Origin: Streptosporangium roseum DSM 43021
GTDB taxonomy: Bacteria > Actinomycetota > Actinomycetes > Streptosporangiales > Streptosporangiaceae
Assembly (NCBI RefSeq): GCF_000024865.1
Contig: NC_013595.1
Coordinates: 7,564,001-7,628,000 of the forward strand
Direction: 5' to 3'
DNA: 64,000 nucleotides
In this document: in pieces, positions 59,339 through 64,000 of the stretch
Layout of the letters: each line of letters starts with the position of its first letter
How positions within the stretch are numbered: position 1 is the first letter of the stretch
The notes under the pieces: generated by a model
Seen by the model: only the letters and a program-made list of their open reading frames with translations
The model's database searches: none
Told to the model about the DNA's origin: nothing
Translations under genes and position numbers: made by a program

Positions 59339-59422
59339 ACCGCGTCCCGTCCGAGGGCCCGCTCCGCCGCCGGGGCTCGCCCGCGACGTCGGCGAAATAC
59401 CCGGTGCGCCGGAGGGGTTTCG

Positions 59423-59476
59423 CTATGCTGATCTCTCCCGTCACGGCGGGCTACACATCAGGTCTCAGCGTGGAGG
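59423..59476 (+). promoter_or_regulatory. Probable promoter and ribosome binding site of the radical SAM gene
   Basis: TATGCT at 59424-59429 is a good -10 element in a short stretch of lower GC. GGAGG at 59472-59476 is placed 7 nt before GTG 59484 and decides that start. Codons just upstream (ATA, CTA, TTA) are rare in this genome, so the open frame that continues upstream is not coding. Confidence 0.5.
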
Positions 59477-59483
59477 CTTATCC

Positions 59484-60683
59484 GTGCCCGAATGGCCGTC
59501 CACTCTCGACGTGACGGAGCTGATGGCCGGCGGCTGGCGCCCGACCCCGTTCCGGCAGTTCATCCTCAAGATCCACAGCCGCTGCGATCTCGCGTGCGAC
59601 TACTGCTACATGTACGAGATGGCGGATCAGAGCTGGCGCTCCCGTCCTCGCCGGATGCCCCCGGAGATCGTGGCCGCCGTCGCCGGCCGGATCGCCGAGC
59701 ACGCCCGCGCGCACGCCCTGCCCTCGATCGAGGTGATCCTGCACGGTGGCGAGCCGCTGCTCGCCGGCCGGGAGCCGATCCGGGAGGCGGTCTCCTCGAT
59801 CCGCTCCGCGGTCGGCCCCGGCACCCGCGTCGACGTCAGCCTCCAGACCAACGCGACCCTGCTCGACACCTCCTACCTGCGCCTCTTCGACGAGCTGGAC
59901 GTGCGGATCGGTGTCAGCCTCGACGGCGACGCGCAGATGCACGACAGGAACAGGCGGCGTCCCAACGGCGAGGGCAGCCATGCGGCGGTCGCCGCCGCCC
60001 TGGGCCGGCTCTCGTCGCCCTCCTTCCGGCACCTGTTCGCCGGCCTGCTGTGCGCCGTCGACCTGCGCAACGACCCGATCGCGACCTACGAGGCGCTTGT
60101 CGGGTTCGACCCGCCGGCCGTGGACTTCCTCCTCCCCCACGGCAACTGGTCGGCTCCCCCGCCGGGCCTCGTGCCGGGCTCGGACGCCACGCCGTACGCG
60201 GACTGGCTGATCACCGTCTTCGACCGGTGGTACGGGGCCCCGCGCCAGCCGACCCGCATCCGGCTCTTCGGCGAGATCATGCACCTGCTCCTCGGCGGGT
60301 CCTCCAGCAACGAGCAGGTGGGGCTCTCCCCGGCGGGGATGGTGGTCGTCGAGACCGACGGGGGGATCGAGCAGTCCGACATCCTCAAGTCCGCCTACGA
60401 CGGCGCGGCCGCCACCGGCCTGCACGTCGCGCGTGACCCCTTCGACGCGGCGCTGACGCTCCCGTCCATCGCCGCGCGCCAGATCGGCGAGCTGGCCCTG
60501 GCACCGCAGTGCAGGTCCTGCCCGGTGGCCCGGGTGTGCGGCGGCGGCCTCTACGCCCACCGCTACCGCGACGGGACCGGCTTCGCCAACCCCTCGGTCT
60601 ACAGCCCCGACCTTCTCCGCCTCATCACCCACATCAGGCGAGCCGTCGCCGCCGATGTGTCCACGCTGAAAGGATCCCGATGA
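59484..60683 (+). CDS. FxsB-like radical SAM/SPASM peptide-modifying enzyme
   Basis: 399 residues. The N-terminus has FRQFILKIHSRCDLACDYCY with CxxxCxxC (C34, C38, C41) to hold the SAM-cleaving iron-sulfur cluster. EVILHGGEPLLAG is the typical glycine motif of radical SAM peptide enzymes. The C-terminal SPASM-type cysteines are in APQCRSCPVARVCGGGLYAH. Layout and sequence match FxsB, which forms ring links (cyclophanes) in small ribosomal peptides. The gene overlaps the HEXXH gene by 4 nt. No precursor peptide gene ending in FxSxx was found in the window; it may lie beyond the right edge. Confidence 0.88.
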   Translation: MPEWPSTLDVTELMAGGWRPTPFRQFILKIHSRCDLACDYCYMYEMADQSWRSRPRRMPPEIVAAVAGRIAEHARAHALPSIEVILHGGEPLLAGREPIREAVSSIRSAVGPGTRVDVSLQTNATLLDTSYLRLFDELDVRIGVSLDGDAQMHDRNRRRPNGEGSHAAVAAALGRLSSPSFRHLFAGLLCAVDLRNDPIATYEALVGFDPPAVDFLLPHGNWSAPPPGLVPGSDATPYADWLITVFDRWYGAPRQPTRIRLFGEIMHLLLGGSSSNEQVGLSPAGMVVVETDGGIEQSDILKSAYDGAAATGLHVARDPFDAALTLPSIAARQIGELALAPQCRSCPVARVCGGGLYAHRYRDGTGFANPSVYSPDLLRLITHIRRAVAADVSTLKGSR

Positions 60684-62005
60684 ACCTCCGCGAGCACCGG
60701 ATTCCGGCGGACACGTTCTCCGATCTGGCCGCGGGCGGGGGCGGCGTGACAGCGGCGCGCCTGCTCGCGGCCACGCAGTACAGCAAGCACGTGCTTCTCG
60801 TACGCGGGGTCGTGGACACCGCGCGGGCGACCGGGCACCCCCAGGCGGGCGCCGCGCGCCGCGGCTACGACCTCCTCACCGCCGTCCAGGCCGGGCACCC
60901 GGAGGCCGTCGACGCGGTGCTGCGCTACCCGTCGGTCGGAGCGTGGGCCCGGCACACCGTCAGGAGGCTCTCCGACCCCGGCGCCCCCGCCGTGCCGGCG
61001 CAGCTCGGCGCGCTGGCCGCCGCCGCGGCACTGCGAGCCGGTACGGCCTGCACGGTCGAGGTGCCCGTGACCGACGGGGTCATCACGCTGCCCTCCGTGG
61101 GGCAGGTCCTCGTCCCCGGCGGCGCCGCAGGCGCGACGATCCGCTGCTCCCCGGCAGGGGCGGAGGTCGTGGGAGAAGGCTTCCGGATCGAGCTCCCCGC
61201 CTCGGCCGTCTCCTCCGGAGCCGACGCGCCCGGATGGCGGCCCCTGCGGGCGCTGACGGCGGAAGCCGGCGACAGGCATCTGCGGGTCCTGGTCGACGAC
61301 CTCGACCCCTATCGCATGCCGGGCTCGGCGGCACTGAGCGGCCGGCTCGACGCGACGCGGATGGCGTACTGGCAGTCCACGCTCGACTCCGCCTGGGAGC
61401 TCCTCGTCCGGCACCACACGGCGGTGGCCGGCGAGACCGCCACGGTGGTCTCCGTCCTCGCCCCGATGGCCCCGGAGAACGGGGGACAGTCGAGCGCGTC
61501 CTCCCGCGAGACGTTCGGCTGCGTGGCGCTCTCGGAACCGCTGGACGGATGCTCGCTGGCGGTGACGCTCGCCCACGAGGTGCAGCACGCCAAACTCTCC
61601 GCGCTGCTCGACGTCGTCACGCTGCTCGCGCCCGACGACGGCTCCCGGCACTACGCGCCCTGGCGCGACGACCCCCGCCCGCTGGGCGGGCTGCTCCAGG
61701 GCGCCTACGCCTACCTGGGCGTCACCGAGTTCTGGCGGCGCCAGCGCGCGCACGAGAAGGGCAAGGCCGCCGTCCTGGCGAGCGCCGAGTTCGCCCAGTG
61801 GCGTGAGGCGGCCCGCATGGTCTGCGGGACGCTGGCGGGCAGCGGGCGGCTGACCCGGGCGGGAGAGATCTTCGTGTCCGGCATGATCGCGCGGCTGGAC
61901 GGGTGCGCGGCCGAGCCCGTCCCCGACGAGGCCCTGACGCTGGCCCACGAGGCGAGCCGGCGCCACCGCGACCGGTGGGTCGAGCGCAACCGCCGGAGCG
62001 CCTAG
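60680..62005 (+). CDS. HEXXH motif protein of the radical SAM locus
   Basis: 441 residues of the HEXXH-motif family that accompanies FxsB-like enzymes. The zinc motif is HEVQH (about residues 299-303) in VTLAHEVQHAKLSALLD. The first ~250 residues are alpha/beta and hold no recognised domain. A peptidase or hydroxylase-type role in maturing the modified peptide is assumed for the family. ATGA overlap with the radical SAM gene. Its stop shares the tetranucleotide CTAG with the stop of the convergent TPR gene. Confidence 0.82.
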   Translation: MNLREHRIPADTFSDLAAGGGGVTAARLLAATQYSKHVLLVRGVVDTARATGHPQAGAARRGYDLLTAVQAGHPEAVDAVLRYPSVGAWARHTVRRLSDPGAPAVPAQLGALAAAAALRAGTACTVEVPVTDGVITLPSVGQVLVPGGAAGATIRCSPAGAEVVGEGFRIELPASAVSSGADAPGWRPLRALTAEAGDRHLRVLVDDLDPYRMPGSAALSGRLDATRMAYWQSTLDSAWELLVRHHTAVAGETATVVSVLAPMAPENGGQSSASSRETFGCVALSEPLDGCSLAVTLAHEVQHAKLSALLDVVTLLAPDDGSRHYAPWRDDPRPLGGLLQGAYAYLGVTEFWRRQRAHEKGKAAVLASAEFAQWREAARMVCGTLAGSGRLTRAGEIFVSGMIARLDGCAAEPVPDEALTLAHEASRRHRDRWVERNRRSA

Positions 62006-64000
62006 ATCGCCGGAGGGTCGAAGTCGAAGTCGAGGCGGTCGTTGCGGGCCGCCACGATGACGTCGGGATGGTTCTGTCCCAGCACCCGGTGATAGCGCTC
62101 GAAGGTGTCGGCCCGCAGGACGTCGGCCTCGTCGTCACGGCCTTCCGCCCGCAGGTCCTGGACCAGGTTGGTCGCGCAGGCCAGGGTCAGCGGGTGGTCC
62201 ACACCGAGGACGTCGCGCAGCCTCACCAGGGTGTCCTGGCTCATGGCGAGCGCCTCGTCAAGCTCGCCGAGGACCGCGAGGTCGCTGGCGAGGTTGATCG
62301 CGCACGTCAGGGAGTAGTGGTGGTCGACGCCGAGCGTGCGGTTGAGCCCCTCCAGCGATATCCGGTCGAGCTGCCGGGCCTGCTCGGCGTCTCCGTGGAC
62401 CCGTAGCAGCAGCGCGAGGTTGGTGGCGCACCCGTAGTTGAAGGGATGGTCCTCGCCGTACATCGTCGGATAGCGGGTGGAGGTGTCTCTGAGCAGTTCG
62501 AGTGCCTCCCCGGTGCGCCCGCTGGCGCGCAGCGCGTTGGCCAGGCACAGGGCCGCCGCGAGGGTGTCGGGATGGTCCCGGCCGAAGATGCGCTCCTGCC
62601 GCTCGAACGTGCTCTCCGCGAGCTCCAGCGCCTCCTCGATCGCTCCGGCCCGGCGTTTGGCGATGGACAGGTCCTTGGCGGTGCGCAGCGTCCAGGGGTG
62701 GTCGGCGCCGAGCTCCTGCAGGCCGTACTCCATGGCGTCCTCGCCCAGGTCACAGGCCTCGAAGTATTCTCCGCTCAGCCGTACGACGCGGGCGAGGCCG
62801 TTGCGGAAGGCGAGGATGTTCTGCTTGCTGGAGCCGGAGCCGGCTCTGCTCTGCACCATGTAGGTTCTCTCGAGCAGCCGGCGGGTCGCGGTGTAGTCGC
62901 CGAGCAGGAGATAGTCGATGCTCAGGTTGTTCATCGCGCGCAGCGTCCGCCGGTGGTCCGGCCCGAACACCGTCTCGTGCTGGCGCAGCGACTCCTTGTC
63001 GTGCTCCAGCGCCGCGGAGAACTCGCCGCGCGCCCGGATGTCGGCGCCGTAGCTGTTGGTGAGCAGCAGGGTCTCGGCGTGGTCCGGGCCGAGCACCTCC
63101 ACCATCCGGGTCAGCGTCACCCGGTTGAGGTCGTAGGCGGCCTGGTACTCGCCGAGCTCGCGCACGACGATGCCGAGGTGCCGCTGGGCGGAGAGGACGT
63201 ACTCGTCGTCGCCGCTGGAGTCCTCCCGCCACTGGGTGAGAAGGCTCTCGACCAGCACGCGCGCCGACCTGAAGTCGCCGGAGGAGTAGAGGTAGCGGAC
63301 CACGTCGAGGACGAAGCGGCGGACCTGCGGCTCGCGGCTCTGGGCGACGCGCGCGGGGGTCACGTGGCCGAGCAGCTCGGAGTAGCGGGGCCACGCCGTG
63401 TTGTCGTCGGGCTCGTCGGGGGCCGCGGCGGCGAGCAGGAGATGCACCTCGTGGCGGAAGCCATCGCTGTCCTCCGCGCTGAGCTCGTCGCGGAGGAGGG
63501 CCTGGACCAGCCGGTGGACCTGGATGGTCCGGCTGACGGAGTCGAGACGGACCAGGGCGTACCGGCCGAGCTCGCGGATGGCCCGGCTGACGAGGATGGG
63601 GTTGCCGAGCAGCGCGCCGAGGCGCGATTCCGCCTCGGCCTGCTCCGACAGCGGTGCGAACACGTCCCTCGGTATGGGCTCGGGGCCGAAGAAGGCGCAG
63701 CAGCGGAGGAGCTCGACCGCCTCGGGCATCTTGGAGACGAGCTGCGACACCGACAGGGACCAGGCCGCGGTCATCGACACCGGGTAGTCGGACGGCTTGC
63801 TCTCGGCCAGCAGCAGTGCCGTCTGCTCGTGGAGCAGCCGCAGGTATTCGTCGACGGACATGCCGGTCTCGGCCTGGAGCGCGCCGGCCTGCTCCAGCGC
63901 CAGCGGCAGGTCTCCGAGCTCCTCGGCGAGGCGGTCCGCCTCCTCGCGGCTCACCGCCTTGGACACCCGCTTGCTCAGGAACTCGATGCTCTCCTCGCGG
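62002..64000 (-). CDS. FxsT-like NB-ARC/TPR protein, partial
   Basis: About 666 residues are visible; the frame stays open to the window edge, so the N-terminal part (including the P-loop) is missing. The visible start contains LGDLPLALEQAGAL, the GLPLA motif of NB-ARC domains, and a winged-helix segment. From about residue 240 there are many kinesin-light-chain-like TPR units (LGPDHAETLLLTNSYGAD, FGPDHRRTLRAMNNLS, LGVDHPLTLACATNLV). This matches the tetratricopeptide protein (FxsT) found with FxSxx-COOH peptide loci. It converges on the HEXXH gene. Confidence 0.85.
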   Translation of the reverse strand, partial: REESIEFLSKRVSKAVSREEADRLAEELGDLPLALEQAGALQAETGMSVDEYLRLLHEQTALLLAESKPSDYPVSMTAAWSLSVSQLVSKMPEAVELLRCCAFFGPEPIPRDVFAPLSEQAEAESRLGALLGNPILVSRAIRELGRYALVRLDSVSRTIQVHRLVQALLRDELSAEDSDGFRHEVHLLLAAAAPDEPDDNTAWPRYSELLGHVTPARVAQSREPQVRRFVLDVVRYLYSSGDFRSARVLVESLLTQWREDSSGDDEYVLSAQRHLGIVVRELGEYQAAYDLNRVTLTRMVEVLGPDHAETLLLTNSYGADIRARGEFSAALEHDKESLRQHETVFGPDHRRTLRAMNNLSIDYLLLGDYTATRRLLERTYMVQSRAGSGSSKQNILAFRNGLARVVRLSGEYFEACDLGEDAMEYGLQELGADHPWTLRTAKDLSIAKRRAGAIEEALELAESTFERQERIFGRDHPDTLAAALCLANALRASGRTGEALELLRDTSTRYPTMYGEDHPFNYGCATNLALLLRVHGDAEQARQLDRISLEGLNRTLGVDHHYSLTCAINLASDLAVLGELDEALAMSQDTLVRLRDVLGVDHPLTLACATNLVQDLRAEGRDDEADVLRADTFERYHRVLGQNHPDVIVAARNDRLDFDFDPPAI

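Noticed and set aside
59307..59483. N-terminal extension of the radical SAM enzyme, or a precursor peptide fused to it
   Set aside because: The in-frame GTG lies in the terminator palindrome, and the codons before GTG 59484 include ATA, CTA and TTA. A good ribosome binding site supports 59484.

Overview
The window comes from the chromosome of a high-GC filamentous actinobacterium. Evidence is the very high GC at third codon positions, many GTG starts, SARP, LacI, MarR and TetR regulators, NB-ARC/TPR proteins, secreted modular polysaccharidases, a family 2B encapsulin, a DUF574-type methyltransferase and an FxsB-like radical SAM locus. The gene mix suggests the Streptosporangiaceae (Streptosporangium or Nonomuraea type) or a relative, but the sequence shown does not settle the genus.

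Left part (1-16.4 kb): the end of a PAC2 protein, an oxidoreductase, a tyrosine phosphatase, a membrane NB-ARC/TPR protein, a secreted M6 metalloprotease, an amidohydrolase that has lost metal ligands, a divergent MarR/ABC-exporter pair and a Nudix hydrolase. At 11.9-13.5 kb a TnpB (IS605-type) element sits inside a PP2C/SpoIIE phosphatase pseudogene. The uninterrupted phosphatase can be rebuilt exactly across the two junctions. A gamma-glutamyltransferase, a small acidic protein and a HAD phosphatase follow.

A possible small island at 16.4-22 kb carries a Uma2 nuclease-fold gene and a tight four-gene operon: a Crp/Fnr regulator, a class III nucleotide cyclase-like protein, a 725-residue protein with a degenerate P-loop, and a 254-residue coiled-coil protein. 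This is the best candidate for an undescribed signalling or conflict system. It resembles Pycsar in having a small cyclase, but it carries its own Crp regulator and no TIR or membrane effector.

Middle part (22-45 kb): HrpA helicase; a GH6 cellulase with a perfect CebR box in its promoter; a class F sortase with a glycine-rich membrane-anchored partner; polyphosphate glucokinase; a WxL-like/DUF916 pair; a CurA-type reductase; a large SARP regulator convergent with a MalR-like LacI repressor; two beta-propeller proteins; an ABC-F protein; a secreted Ig-like protein and a DUF574 methyltransferase.

Right part (45-64 kb): an acyl-CoA dehydrogenase, a family 2B encapsulin with a polyprenyl synthase as probable cargo, two CNNM/CorC-type CBS proteins, a GlsB-type membrane protein, NAD kinase, a TetR/MMPL pair with two tandem operators, a CBM13-PL1 pectate lyase, and an FxsB-like radical SAM/HEXXH/TPR locus that runs off the right edge.

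A feature shared along the window is short tandem arrays (2-5 copies of 22-40 bp) at or just beyond gene 3' ends, sometimes duplicating the stop codon itself. Many convergent ends carry perfect GC-rich hairpins.
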